Both the position numbers and the translations under genes were made by a program. DNA of 64,000 nt from Blastocatellia bacterium. Its GTDB lineage: Bacteria > Acidobacteriota > Blastocatellia > Chloracidobacteriales > Chloracidobacteriaceae. The number at the start of each line of letters is the position of its first letter. Within the stretch, counting starts at the first letter, position 1. The DNA lies in NCBI GenBank assembly GCA_019695185.1, contig JAIBAN010000043.1, positions 1-64,000 on the forward strand, given 5' to 3'. Shown here piece after piece: positions 19,102-27,897 of the stretch. Below the pieces are notes generated by a model, which was not told where the DNA came from, made no database searches, and saw only the letters and a program-made list of their open reading frames with translations.

Positions 19102-20952
19102 ATGAAAACCAGTTACGAATGGAGTCATGCGCTGATTCCGGCCGGCCAACAGTCGCTGACTGATTTGGTCATTCATTTCAAAACCGATACTGAATCCGCT
19201 CAATCCGTCCGCCGCCCGCTCAATCTGAGCGTGGTCATTGACCGCTCCGGGTCGATGGCCGGAAATTCCCTTAAATATGCTATCAAGGCCGCTCAAAATC
19301 TGGTGGACCGGCTGACTGAAACCGATCTGTTTTCAGTGGTTATTTACGACGATGACGTGGACACCATCCTGCCCCCGCAACCCGTCACGGACAAAGCCGC
19401 CATCAAAGCCCTGATTGCCAAAATCCGGGCCGGCGGCTGTACCAATCTGAGTGGCGGTTGGCTCAAAGGCTGCGATTATGTGGCGACTCATGCGACAGAA
19501 GAACGCGTCAACCGGGTGCTTCTGCTGACCGACGGTCAGGCCAATTCCGGCATTCGTGACCCGAAAGTATTAACCCAGACTGCCCAGGAGAAAGCCGAAC
19601 AGGGGATTTCAACCACCACACTTGGTTTTGGCAGCGGGTTTAACGAAGACCTGCTCATTGGCATGGCCAAAGGCGGGCGCGGCAATTTTTATTTCGTCCA
19701 GTCACCTGATGATGCGGTTGAGGTTTTTGGCATCGAACTGGAAGGCTTGGTGTCGGTATCGGCACAAAACCTGGAAGTCACCATTCACCCGCAGGCTGGC
19801 GTGCAGGTCGAAAGCGTGCTCAACAATTACCGGGTTGTCAAAAACAACGGTTCGCTGGTGGTGGCGGTGGGTGATGTCTATGGTGTCGAAGACAAACTGC
19901 TGGCGCTCGAATGCGCTGTGACTGCCGGTGGGGCAACCGGTTTGATGGAAATTGCAAAACTGACCTACGCATATCACACGGTCGTGGAAGGCAGCATTCG
20001 GCAGCAATCGGGCGAATGCGCGGTGGCGCTCACGGTGGGAACCGCCGCCGAAGCCGGAGCCGGAACCCCCAATGCCTCCGTCATTGAGCAGACCAACCGG
20101 CTTCGGATTGGCAAAGCCAAAGAGGAAGCGGTCGAACTGGCTGACAAAGGTGAGCTTGACGCCGCCGCCAAACGGCTGCGCAAAACCTATGACAACCTCA
20201 AAATGCGCATCATTATGGAAACCTTTGAGGCTGCCGAAGAGCTGGACCAGCTTGACCACTTTGCCCAAAAAATTGAGAAGAAACAGTTTGACTCCACCAG
20301 CCGGAAAGAAATGCGCGACCAGTCCTATCAGGCGCTTTCGCGCAATCGCGGTGACTTGAAACTGCGCGGGGCTTCGGGCGGTTCGGCAGCGGGGCTGGCC
20401 GTGGTCAGTACGGCAGACCAGGGCGTGCAGGTGAAATGTTACCGCGAAGGCGGCAAGTTGCGGATGCGGGTGATTTCCGACGGCTACAACCAGGATTTCA
20501 ACGTCCAGTTTCCCCGCCATCTGCGCGAGGAAGGCGTTACCTACCTGGTTGACGAAGTGAATCCTTCCTCCGATGGGTCGTTTTACCGTGCGGCGGGGGC
20601 TATCAAACGGCTGGTTCTGCCCGGCCAGGAACATCTCTACACTGGCGGCGGACGGGTCAGTAAACCTCGCTCCGGCGGACCGCCCAAAGCTTCGTCCGTA
20701 GCCGGAACGGCAGCCGACCTGGAAACCACCGACACGGTTGGCACGGGTGTGCTGGTGCAATGTGTCAAGGACGGCAGCAAGCTGCGGGCACGGGTCGTCT
20801 CGGATGGCTATGACCCGAACTACAATATGCGCTTTCCGCGCAGCATCCGCGAAGAAGGCATGCTGTATGTGGTTGACGAAGTGATTGAACCGAGCGGGGG
20901 TGGTTCCTACATTGCCTGCGGAAAAATCAAGCGGTTTGTGCAACCCACCTGA
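19102..20952 (+). CDS. VWA domain protein with duplicated C-terminal domain
   Basis: 616 residues from the ATG at 19102; AAGGAG (19091..19096) fixes this start against the earlier ATG at 19054. There is no signal peptide. The VWA domain (about 40-220) has an intact MIDAS start, DRSGSMAG, and a later LLTDGQANSG. A YfbK/VWA-like beta region and a helical stretch follow. The C-terminus holds two copies of a roughly 65-residue module (about 442-515 and 550-616) with the shared pattern RV-SDGY-N-FPR-REEG-Y-VDEV. I do not know this module by name. A cytoplasmic metal-dependent adhesion or assembly role is possible. Confidence 0.85.
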   Translation: MKTSYEWSHALIPAGQQSLTDLVIHFKTDTESAQSVRRPLNLSVVIDRSGSMAGNSLKYAIKAAQNLVDRLTETDLFSVVIYDDDVDTILPPQPVTDKAAIKALIAKIRAGGCTNLSGGWLKGCDYVATHATEERVNRVLLLTDGQANSGIRDPKVLTQTAQEKAEQGISTTTLGFGSGFNEDLLIGMAKGGRGNFYFVQSPDDAVEVFGIELEGLVSVSAQNLEVTIHPQAGVQVESVLNNYRVVKNNGSLVVAVGDVYGVEDKLLALECAVTAGGATGLMEIAKLTYAYHTVVEGSIRQQSGECAVALTVGTAAEAGAGTPNASVIEQTNRLRIGKAKEEAVELADKGELDAAAKRLRKTYDNLKMRIIMETFEAAEELDQLDHFAQKIEKKQFDSTSRKEMRDQSYQALSRNRGDLKLRGASGGSAAGLAVVSTADQGVQVKCYREGGKLRMRVISDGYNQDFNVQFPRHLREEGVTYLVDEVNPSSDGSFYRAAGAIKRLVLPGQEHLYTGGGRVSKPRSGGPPKASSVAGTAADLETTDTVGTGVLVQCVKDGSKLRARVVSDGYDPNYNMRFPRSIREEGMLYVVDEVIEPSGGGSYIACGKIKRFVQPT

Positions 20953-20959
20953 ACGTTCT

Positions 20960-21066
20960 GAGTTCCGCCTTCAGGCGGCAGTTTGGATGACAACCTTCAG
21001 GTTGGCTGTTGTAAAGCCCAGCCGCGTAAACGCGGAACTCTAAACTGCCGCCTGAAGGCGGAACTC
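20960..21066. repeat. mosaic palindromic repeat element, copy 1
   Basis: 107 bases bounded by exact 25-bp terminal inverted repeats (20960..20984 and 21042..21066). Inside are four 14-bp palindromes of 6+2+6 form: CCGCCTTCAGGCGG, CAACCTTCAGGTTG, CCGCGTAAACGCGG and CCGCCTGAAGGCGG. Its first 45 bases recur exactly, reverse-complemented, at 51838..51882. It sits between converging genes. Confidence 0.93.
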
Positions 21067-21083
21067 ACAACGAGCCACCGATT

Positions 21084-21446
21084 TCAATGAATCCATTCCG
21101 ATTCCGGGCCACAGCGGGCACATTCCTGGGTTTCCGGGTCAAACATGTCGCTTTGGTGGCAGATTTCACAGCGGTGCGCTGGCGAAACCGATTTGACGTG
21201 CCAACCGCTCCGGTCGGAAATCGAATCATCGTCGTCGGGTCCTGCATAAAGCCTGCGGTGCCGGGCAGCGTAGTCTTCGGTCATCCGCCGACTGGCACCA
21301 TCACCCACCACCCAAAAGTCGTCTGCTTCGGCACGCGGGTCGCGCAATGTGGCCCGCCGTAGCCAAGCCCGCCGTAGCGACTTGCCGACCCACAAAAAAG
21401 AAGCGAAAAACAATAATGCGGAAAAGAAAACGTCAATGAAGAGCAT
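21084..21446 (-). CDS. small membrane-anchored zinc-ribbon protein
   Basis: 120 residues from the ATG at 21446; a GTG at 21467 would add seven. One N-terminal membrane segment (about 1-20) is followed by a charged middle and a C-terminal ribbon with CEIC and CARC, two CxxC knuckles spaced 13 residues apart. The gene is oriented away from moaB, whose start lies 77 bases off. I cannot name a family. Confidence 0.65.
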   Translation of the reverse strand: MLFIDVFFSALLFFASFLWVGKSLRRAWLRRATLRDPRAEADDFWVVGDGASRRMTEDYAARHRRLYAGPDDDDSISDRSGWHVKSVSPAHRCEICHQSDMFDPETQECARCGPESEWIH

Positions 21447-21523
21447 GCCTGGTTTCTTGCTTGCCACTTGGGATATGACGACCGGAATTCAGACAATTTG
21501 AACATACCCTTGGTTTGATTTTT

Positions 21524-22036
21524 ATGGAAACGAAAAAAACGCACGCCCACAGTTCCACTCCGAAACGCGCTGTCTGCTGTGCCGTCATCACGGTCAGCGA
21601 CACCCGCACCGAAGCCACCGACACCAGCGGGCGCACCATCCGCGAACTCCTGACCGAAGCCGGTCATACGGTGGGGGCGTACCGGATTGTCCGCGATGAA
21701 CCAGCGGAAATTGGAGGTTTACTGGAGGAACTGACCGGGAATCCGGACCTGGAGGTTTTGCTGTTCAACGGCGGGACCGGTATTTCGCGGCGGGATACCA
21801 CTTTTGACGTGATTGACGGGCGGTTGGAAAAAAGGCTGCCGGGATTTGGCGAACTTTTCCGGATGCTCAGTTACGAGGACATTGGTCCGGCAGCGATGCT
21901 TTCACGGGCCACCGCAGGCATTCTGCGGGGAAAATTCGTGGTTTCACTGCCGGGTTCAAGCGGCGCTGTCCGATTGGGAATGGAAAAACTGCTCTTGCCC
22001 GAACTGAGTCACATTGTGAATGAACTGGCCAAATAA
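21524..22036 (+). CDS. moaB: molybdenum cofactor biosynthesis protein B (MogA/MoaB family)
   Basis: 170 residues from the ATG at 21524. Molybdopterin adenylyltransferase or MoaB acts just before MoeA in cofactor assembly. Motifs: AVITVSDTRT, the pterin-binding FNGGTGISRRDTT and SYEDIGPAAMLSRATAG. The paired presence of moeA in this window supports the pathway. The symbol moaB versus mog cannot be settled from sequence, since the families are paralogous. The stop codon is six bases from the converging ankyrin gene. Confidence 0.93.
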   Translation: METKKTHAHSSTPKRAVCCAVITVSDTRTEATDTSGRTIRELLTEAGHTVGAYRIVRDEPAEIGGLLEELTGNPDLEVLLFNGGTGISRRDTTFDVIDGRLEKRLPGFGELFRMLSYEDIGPAAMLSRATAGILRGKFVVSLPGSSGAVRLGMEKLLLPELSHIVNELAK

Positions 22037-22042
22037 ATGTCG

Positions 22043-23056
22043 TTATTTTTTCTTCTCACGTGGGCGGGCTCCTTTTTCGGTGAGAAGTTTGACAATGGCT
22101 TCGTGTTTTTCCCGGATGGCAATTTCAATGGCGGTATCGTCGGTTTGCCCTGTAACCGTAAAATCAGCGCCGCGCTCCAGCAACAATTTGACAAAATCGG
22201 TTTGTCCAAAATAGGTGGCCCAGTTCAGGGCATTGTCGCCATGCCGGTCACCGGTGTTGACTTTGGCCCCGGCATCCAGCAAAGCCCGTCCGATTTCGAC
22301 CTTTCCGTCCCGGGTTGACTCCATCAGCGGCGTGGTTTCATACCGGCTTTTGGTTTTTGCGTTCACATCCGCCTTGTTCTGAAGCAGGAATTTGACCAGC
22401 GCAAGTTGTCCGAAGCGGGCCGCCGCCGGTAAAGCCGTATAGCCGGAGGGGTTCATCGTGTTGACTGGTGCTCCGCAGGCGACCAGAGTTTTCACGGTCT
22501 CAAGCTGGTCCTGACTGGCCGCCAGTGTGAGGGCCAATGAGCCAAACTCTGTGTTCAGGTAGGTTTTCTTCTGTCCCTTGAGGCAGCGCACGACTTCAGT
22601 CGGTTTTTTCTGGGCCAGGGCCTCAAGGAGCTGAAGCTCGCCAGGGTTGTGAGATTCTTTTTTCGCAAAGTGGCCCAGCAAAACCTGGAAGACCCCCGGA
22701 ACGTTGCGTTCCACCGCATAATCAAGTGCTGTGTATTCCTGCTGGTCCTTGATGTCGGGCCGGGCTCCTTTTTCAAGCAGCATTTGGACAAATTCAGACT
22801 GCTGATAAATCGTTGCCACCGTCAGTGGTGGCATACCTAAATGGTTGAGCTGGTTGATGTCTGCCCCATTTTTGAGCAAGGCTTGGGCGGCCTCAAGGTT
22901 TCCGTTTTTGGCCGCTTCAAACATGGGCGGTCTGGGTGGCGTGGGAGTCTGGTTTTCCTGGCCGGATACCGTGGTCCGGGCCAGCAGGAAACTGTGTGGT
23001 GCCAGCAGAATGCAGGCTGTCAGGCAAACCTGGAAAAAGAGACAAAGTGTTTTCAT
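22043..23056 (-). CDS. exported ankyrin-repeat protein
   Basis: 337 residues with a signal peptide (about 1-26) and then eight or so ankyrin repeats from residue 45 (LLKNGADINQLNHLGMPPL, LLEKGARPDIKDQQEYTAL, LLQNKADVNAKTKSRY and others). Ankyrin repeats mediate protein contacts. An exported version is likely periplasmic or surface-located. No catalytic domain is attached. The ribosome site is weak. Confidence 0.9.
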   Translation of the reverse strand: MKTLCLFFQVCLTACILLAPHSFLLARTTVSGQENQTPTPPRPPMFEAAKNGNLEAAQALLKNGADINQLNHLGMPPLTVATIYQQSEFVQMLLEKGARPDIKDQQEYTALDYAVERNVPGVFQVLLGHFAKKESHNPGELQLLEALAQKKPTEVVRCLKGQKKTYLNTEFGSLALTLAASQDQLETVKTLVACGAPVNTMNPSGYTALPAAARFGQLALVKFLLQNKADVNAKTKSRYETTPLMESTRDGKVEIGRALLDAGAKVNTGDRHGDNALNWATYFGQTDFVKLLLERGADFTVTGQTDDTAIEIAIREKHEAIVKLLTEKGARPREKKK

Positions 23057-23098
23057 GTTTTTCGGGTTCCACTGGTTATTTATTTTAATTCAACAGAT

Positions 23099-23824
23099 TT
23101 AGGTCAGCAGCGGCAGAATTTCCCCCGCCTTTCCCTGCAGACTCAACGTCACCGAACCTGACAGGGAAGTAATTTCCGGGTTGATTTCAATCACCTTGGC
23201 CCCCATCAGGGAAGCAACCATGGGCAAACGGGCAGCCGGATTGACCAGGGCCGAGGTTCCAATCACCAGGAAAACATCACAGTGTTCCGCCGCCTGCGCT
23301 GCCTGCTCAAACGCACCGGGCGGCAGATATTCGCCAAACAGCACCACGTCGGGCCGGAGCATCTGCCCTGCCGGACCGCGAGGCGGAAGTTCGGCCAGCG
23401 GGGTTTCGTTGAGTTCAAAGATTTCGCCGGTTTGGAAACAGCGTCCACGCCATAAATTCCCGTGCAGTTCAACCATTTTGGTGCTGCCGGCCTTTTGGTG
23501 GAGCCCATCCACATTCTGAGTAATCAGCAAAAATTCCGGAAAGCGGTGTTCCCAAGCGGCCAATGTTGTGTGGGCCGGGTTGGGCTGGAGCGGTTTGATA
23601 AGCTGCCGCCGATATTCAAACCATTCCCAGACCAGCTTCGGGTCGGATTCCAACAACTCCGAAGAGGAAAGCGTGGTGGGCGGCAAGCCTTTCCAGGTGA
23701 TTGTTCCGCCACCGCCACGAAAGGTTGGTACGCCGCTTTCAGCGGAAACCCCGGCTCCGGTCAGGACTGTCACCCGCCGGGCCTGATTGAGAATATTTTG
23801 GGCTTCAGAAATGTGATTGGTCAT
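23099..23824 (-). CDS. cobB: SIR2-family NAD-dependent deacylase, divergent zinc module
   Basis: 241 residues. Sirtuin motifs: GAGVSAESGVPTFRG (NAD loop), TQNVDGLHQKAG and the catalytic His121 in ELHGN; also VIGTSALVNPAA. Two features depart from a textbook class III sirtuin. Only one cysteine (Cys129) remains in the region that usually holds the zinc-binding cysteines. The acyl-pocket YxxR is FEYR (Phe69, Arg72). Deacylation of lysines should still be possible if the module folds without zinc. Symbol given by family. Confidence 0.88.
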   Translation of the reverse strand: MTNHISEAQNILNQARRVTVLTGAGVSAESGVPTFRGGGGTITWKGLPPTTLSSSELLESDPKLVWEWFEYRRQLIKPLQPNPAHTTLAAWEHRFPEFLLITQNVDGLHQKAGSTKMVELHGNLWRGRCFQTGEIFELNETPLAELPPRGPAGQMLRPDVVLFGEYLPPGAFEQAAQAAEHCDVFLVIGTSALVNPAARLPMVASLMGAKVIEINPEITSLSGSVTLSLQGKAGEILPLLT

Positions 23825-23845
23825 ATTGTTTTTTTTGCCTGCCGG

Positions 23846-24331
23846 TTAGGTTTCCCAGTCCGGCCCCAGAATTTGCCTGAGATGGTTTTTCAAGTGGCCT
23901 ACATAGTCGTTCATAAAATAGCCGAGCGTTGTGGGTTCTTCCACCGGAACGGCTTTCCAGGCAATTTCATGCAGATTGTGCCGTGTGCGAAGTTTGGTCA
24001 AGGTTTCTTCCGGAGCCGTTTCCATCACCCGCGCCAGATGCAGATTATAGTATTTCCACAAGGTCACCAGTTCTTCCCACGAGGCCTCGTCATAGCGTTG
24101 CACTCGCACCCAGTCTTCCTGCGCGTAGCCTGGGAAGTGCAAATCCTCCTGGAGTTGCCCCAACACAAACCGCCGGTGATTGTTTGCCGCCGAGTCAATC
24201 AAATGTCCGATTATCTGGCAGGGCGACCATTTTCCCGGCGTGCTCTGGCGCGCTTCTGCCGGAGACAGTTTGAGGAGCAGGGGGGTCGCCTGTTCGACTG
24301 CCATTCTGAGTTCAGCCACGTAGTTCTGCAT
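23846..24331 (-). CDS. DinB-family protein
   Basis: 161 residues, the usual DinB four-helix-bundle length. Candidate metal-binding histidines are GHLIDSAANNH (about 42-52) and DYVGHLKNH near the C-terminus. DinB-like proteins include bacillithiol S-transferases and thiol-dependent enzymes; the actual activity is unknown. It lies between the sirtuin and mqnB genes on the same strand with short gaps, so the three are probably one transcript. Confidence 0.85.
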   Translation of the reverse strand: MQNYVAELRMAVEQATPLLLKLSPAEARQSTPGKWSPCQIIGHLIDSAANNHRRFVLGQLQEDLHFPGYAQEDWVRVQRYDEASWEELVTLWKYYNLHLARVMETAPEETLTKLRTRHNLHEIAWKAVPVEEPTTLGYFMNDYVGHLKNHLRQILGPDWET

Positions 24332-24347
24332 AGAATTTGAAAACCTT

Positions 24348-25103
24348 TTAGCTTTGAGATTGGGAAAATATCATTTGAACGGTTCCCGCCAGCACTTGGC
24401 AAGCCAAAGGCAGGTTCCATTCCTGACGCGCCCGGTCTCCGGTGGTATTGCTGACAACCCGCAGTTCGGCAAAGGGGATGTGTTGGCACTGGGCTATCCA
24501 GGCGGCGGGAAAGCCTTCCATGGCTTCGACTTTGGCTCCGGAACGGCGTTCCATCTCAAGGGCGACTTCATCGGTTCCGGAACAGCTTGCAACGGTGGCA
24601 ACTCCGGCCCGCAGTACCTGTGGCAAACGGGCTGCAACTTCTGCCGACCAGGGATTTTCCAGACTGATGCGGTTGGGAAAATCTTCGGTCAGGCCAAAGC
24701 CCAGGCCGCGCAGGTCCCGAAAGCCTGCCGGGGTGACGATGCCCGATTGCGGGTCGCATTCGCTGTCGGCCAGCACGACATCACCGATTTTCAGCCCTGA
24801 GTTGGGGTAGGCCCCCCCGACGCCAAATTGCAGAACGGCAGCGAATGGTTCCGCTCCGAGCACGGTCGCAAGTGCCGCCGTTGTCCGCACCATGCCAACC
24901 CCGGTCAACAAAAAAGCTACGGAATGCCCATTGAGCACGCCGTAGCGGGTCGTCCATACGCCAAATTGTTTTTCTTCTTTGAATTGAATCCGGGGCAGCA
25001 GGTCAGCGGCTTCGCGCTCAACCGCAGCCACCAGGAGAATTGAGAAGTTCGAATTGAGAATTGAGAATTCCTGATTTGAAAACGGTGTGGGTTGTTTTTG
25101 CAT
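24348..25103 (-). CDS. mqnB: futalosine hydrolase with repeat-derived N-terminus
   Basis: 251 residues from the ATG at 25103. MqnB removes the base from futalosine in the alternative menaquinone route. Family motifs: LQFGVGGAYPNSGLKIGDVV and VEAMEGFPAAWIA, the nucleosidase catalytic region. Homologues start at about the sequence ILLVAAVERE. Here some 22 extra residues precede it, and most (EFSILNSNFS) are a translation of the GAATTGA array. Either the array became coding or a non-ATG start at the boundary is used. Confidence 0.9.
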   Translation of the reverse strand: MQKQPTPFSNQEFSILNSNFSILLVAAVEREAADLLPRIQFKEEKQFGVWTTRYGVLNGHSVAFLLTGVGMVRTTAALATVLGAEPFAAVLQFGVGGAYPNSGLKIGDVVLADSECDPQSGIVTPAGFRDLRGLGFGLTEDFPNRISLENPWSAEVAARLPQVLRAGVATVASCSGTDEVALEMERRSGAKVEAMEGFPAAWIAQCQHIPFAELRVVSNTTGDRARQEWNLPLACQVLAGTVQMIFSQSQS

Positions 25104-25194
25104 CCTCAAGCACTACATTGGTTCTTGGCTTGCAATGAAAGGCGTTCCTCCAATAGCCAGCCAATTCTCAATTCTCAATTCGAACTTCTCAATT
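25038..25194. repeat. inverted repeat element, 32-bp arms, between mqnB and ilvE
   Basis: Exact 32-bp inverted arms (25038..25069 and 25163..25194) built from GAATTGA units interrupted once by AAGTTC. The spacer is 93 bases. The left arm is inside the mqnB reading frame; the right arm overlaps the ilvE stop codon. The shared interruption shows that the two arms are one duplication, not independent arrays. Confidence 0.95.
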
Positions 25195-26140
25195 ACCGGG
25201 CGGCTGCTTGCACGTGACGCTCAAAGCAGGGCGTCAGCCAGTGCGAATAGCGGCGCAGTTTGCCGCGTACCACGTCGTTATACAGATGTTGCAGTTTGGC
25301 CGAAATCGGTCCCACCCCGCCGTCGCCCAAGGGCCTCCGGTCAATTGAGCCGATGGGAGCAATCTGCGCTCCGGTGCCGCAGAAGAACGCTTCGTCCGCG
25401 ACATAGAGTTCCGACCGGTCAATCGGACGGAATTCGGTTTCAATGCCGAGTTCATGTTTGGCCAGTTCGGTCACGGTATGGCGGGTGATGCCTTCCAGAA
25501 TGTTGGCGTAAATTGGCGTCGTGACCAGTCGTCCGTTCCGAATCAGGAAGAAATTCATAGCCGAGCCTTCGGAAATCTGGCCGTCCTCACTGAGGACAAT
25601 CGCTTCGTCAAAGCCGTTGTCACGGGCTTCGGTTGCGGCCAGGGCCGAGTTGACATAGGCACCGGTGATTTTGCCACGGGCCGGAATCGCATTGTCTTCA
25701 ATGCGTCTCCAGGAGGAAACACCCACGTTGAGGGCGCGGAAAGTATCCACGTAATCGCCCATCGGCACGGCAAAAATGGTGAAATCCGCTCCTGGCGAAA
25801 GCTTGGTGCCAATCTGGCAGACGTTTTTGTAGGCCAGCGGGCGGACGTAAATATCCGTGTCAAAGTTGTTGAGCCGTACCAGTTCGGTGGTCAGGTTGCA
25901 CAAATGCTCAACCGTATAGGGCATTTCAATCTTCAGGAGACGACTATTTTGCAACAGACGTTGATAATGCTCGGCCAGCCGGAACAGGTAAACCTCTTGT
26001 TCTTCGCGGTTGTAATACCCGCGAATCCCTTCAAAAATACCGGTGCCATAATTAAAGGCATGCGTCATGACGCTGACTTTGGCATCGGCCAGGGGAACAA
26101 ATTTCCCTTCAAAATATGCAGTACCAATGTGCTGAAGCAT
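25193..26140 (-). CDS. ilvE: branched-chain amino acid aminotransferase
   Basis: 315 residues. This class IV PLP aminotransferase performs the last step of leucine, isoleucine and valine synthesis. Seen: FNYGTGIFEGIRGY, YVRPLAYKN, the cofactor lysine in ARGKITGAYVNS (Lys157), DEAIVLSEDGQISEGSAMN and EAFFCGTGAQI. An AAAGGGG ribosome site lies about ten bases before the ATG, just inside a GAATTGA array. The stop codon overlaps the next repeat element. Confidence 0.96.
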   Translation of the reverse strand: MLQHIGTAYFEGKFVPLADAKVSVMTHAFNYGTGIFEGIRGYYNREEQEVYLFRLAEHYQRLLQNSRLLKIEMPYTVEHLCNLTTELVRLNNFDTDIYVRPLAYKNVCQIGTKLSPGADFTIFAVPMGDYVDTFRALNVGVSSWRRIEDNAIPARGKITGAYVNSALAATEARDNGFDEAIVLSEDGQISEGSAMNFFLIRNGRLVTTPIYANILEGITRHTVTELAKHELGIETEFRPIDRSELYVADEAFFCGTGAQIAPIGSIDRRPLGDGGVGPISAKLQHLYNDVVRGKLRRYSHWLTPCFERHVQAAAR

Positions 26141-26159
26141 AAAGCTCTACCCCTTTCGG

Positions 26160-26313
26160 AAATTGAGAATTGAGAATTGAGAATTGAGAGTTAAGAATTT
26201 GAAATCCTGTTCGAGGTGATAAAGCCATCTGAATTTCTTTTGAAGAAATTTGTTTCTCAAAATTCAGAACACTTGGTTTTTCATTCTCAATTCTCAATTC
26301 TCAATTCTCAATT
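26160..26313. repeat. GAATTGA arrays as an inverted pair between ilvE and the MocR gene
   Basis: About four units at 26160..26190 and four reverse-complement units at 26283..26313 enclose a 92-base spacer. The left array starts just upstream of the ilvE ribosome site. The right one overlaps the MocR stop codon (26312..26314). Confidence 0.93.
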
Positions 26314-27838
26314 AAACAAGCGGGACGGTATGTGTCAGGAACTTGTCCGCCGTCCGGTCGGCGTTGCGTGAAAACAGCTCCCGTGCAGCCCGTCCAAGAA
26401 TTGTCAAACCGGTTTCAATTTGTTTGATGGTGACGTTGCCATAACTGAGCCGGAGCGTATTCCGGACGCCGCCATCAACATAAAACAAGTGTCCCCGACT
26501 GAAGACCACGCCCTTTTGCCGCACGTTCAGCAAAAGTTCCGTAGTATCAATCGTTTCCGGCAGGGTGACCCACAAAAACAGGCCGCCTTCCGGTTTCGTC
26601 CAGGTGGTTCCGCGCGGAAATTCGCGTTCCAGCAGGCGAATCACCGCATCGCGGCGCTCCCGATAGATTGGACGAATTTTTTCCAAATGTCCGTGATATT
26701 TCCGCCGCCGGCAGAAATCCCACAGTGCCGCCTGCAAAATCGGAGGTGTGGTGATGTCGCAATTCTGTTTGAGCGCCGTCAGCCGCGCAATCACGGGACG
26801 CGCTGCCGCACACCAGCCAATGCGTAAGCCCGGCATGAGGCTCTTTGAGAAATTGCTGACGTAAATCACATGCTCGCCGGTGTCGCGTGCTTTAAGCGGC
26901 GGCAAATGGGCTCCTTCAAAGCGCAAATCGGAGCCGTAATCGTCCTCCACAATCGGGATGCCATATTCCTGGGCGATGGCCAGCAGGTGTTCGCGCCGTT
27001 CGCGGCTCAGACAGGCACCGGTCGGATTGTGGAAACTCGGCACGACATACATCAATTTCGGGCGTTTGAGCGCGATGACCTGTTCCAACGTTTCGGTGCG
27101 CATTCCATTGGTATCCACCGGAACCCCCACCAACCGGGCTCCGGCCAGCGAAAAGGCATTGACCGCGCCCGGATAGGTCGGATTTTCGACAATCACGGTG
27201 TCGCCCGGTGAAATGAAGGTTCGCGCAATCAAATCAAGTGCCTGTTGCGAACCATTGGTCATCAGGATTTCATCTGCTGTCAAACGAATCCCCGATTCGA
27301 GCATGTCTGTTGCCAGATACTGGCGAAACTTTTCCAATCCGGTGGCGGGGCCGTAGGCAAAGACTTCGGCTCCCAGTGTGCGCACCGCATAATGGAGCGA
27401 ATTGCGGAATTCCTGAAGCGGAAACGTCGCATTATCCGGGAAAGAGCCGGAAAAGGAAATCACATCCCGCAGGGTGCTGACCTGATACAAATCGAGCAGC
27501 GAGGAAATCACGTGACTTTCCGCGCTGTCGGCAAACAGTCCGTCCCACGACATTTTGACGGGACCGGCGGACCTGCCGTTGTCATGGTGCCCGTGAGGAT
27601 ACGGTTCGGCCACAAAGGTGCCGCGTCCGACATGGGATTCGAGCAACCCGTCTGCCACCAGCTCGTCATAGGCCATCGTAATCGTGCCGCGATTGACGCC
27701 AAGCTGCCGGGCCAGGTCCCGCGTGGCCGGAAGGCGCATCCCGGATGGCATTTCGCCGGTTTTGATTTGCTGTACAATCGCCTGCTTGATGCGCAGGTAA
27801 ACCGGTTTTTTGGCATCTGCTTCAAGCACGAGGTTCAT
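26312..27838 (-). CDS. MocR-family transcriptional regulator (GntR wHTH plus aminotransferase fold)
   Basis: 508 residues. Residues about 1-75 are a GntR winged helix-turn-helix (LPATRDLARQLGVNRGTITMAYDEL). Residues about 120-500 are a fold-type I aminotransferase domain with a PLP-lysine motif YVSNFSKSLMPGLRIGW. MocR regulators bind PLP or amino acids and control genes such as pdxST, gabT or transport systems. A GGGAG site precedes the ATG. Candidate operators lie upstream. The target is not identifiable here; ilvE is the next gene downstream, but the array pair separates them. Confidence 0.93.
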   Translation of the reverse strand: MNLVLEADAKKPVYLRIKQAIVQQIKTGEMPSGMRLPATRDLARQLGVNRGTITMAYDELVADGLLESHVGRGTFVAEPYPHGHHDNGRSAGPVKMSWDGLFADSAESHVISSLLDLYQVSTLRDVISFSGSFPDNATFPLQEFRNSLHYAVRTLGAEVFAYGPATGLEKFRQYLATDMLESGIRLTADEILMTNGSQQALDLIARTFISPGDTVIVENPTYPGAVNAFSLAGARLVGVPVDTNGMRTETLEQVIALKRPKLMYVVPSFHNPTGACLSRERREHLLAIAQEYGIPIVEDDYGSDLRFEGAHLPPLKARDTGEHVIYVSNFSKSLMPGLRIGWCAAARPVIARLTALKQNCDITTPPILQAALWDFCRRRKYHGHLEKIRPIYRERRDAVIRLLEREFPRGTTWTKPEGGLFLWVTLPETIDTTELLLNVRQKGVVFSRGHLFYVDGGVRNTLRLSYGNVTIKQIETGLTILGRAARELFSRNADRTADKFLTHTVPLV

Positions 27839-27897
27839 GGTACAACTCCCGGTGGAGATTGATTGAAATGGACTGGTGAAATAAGACGAGTTTGATT

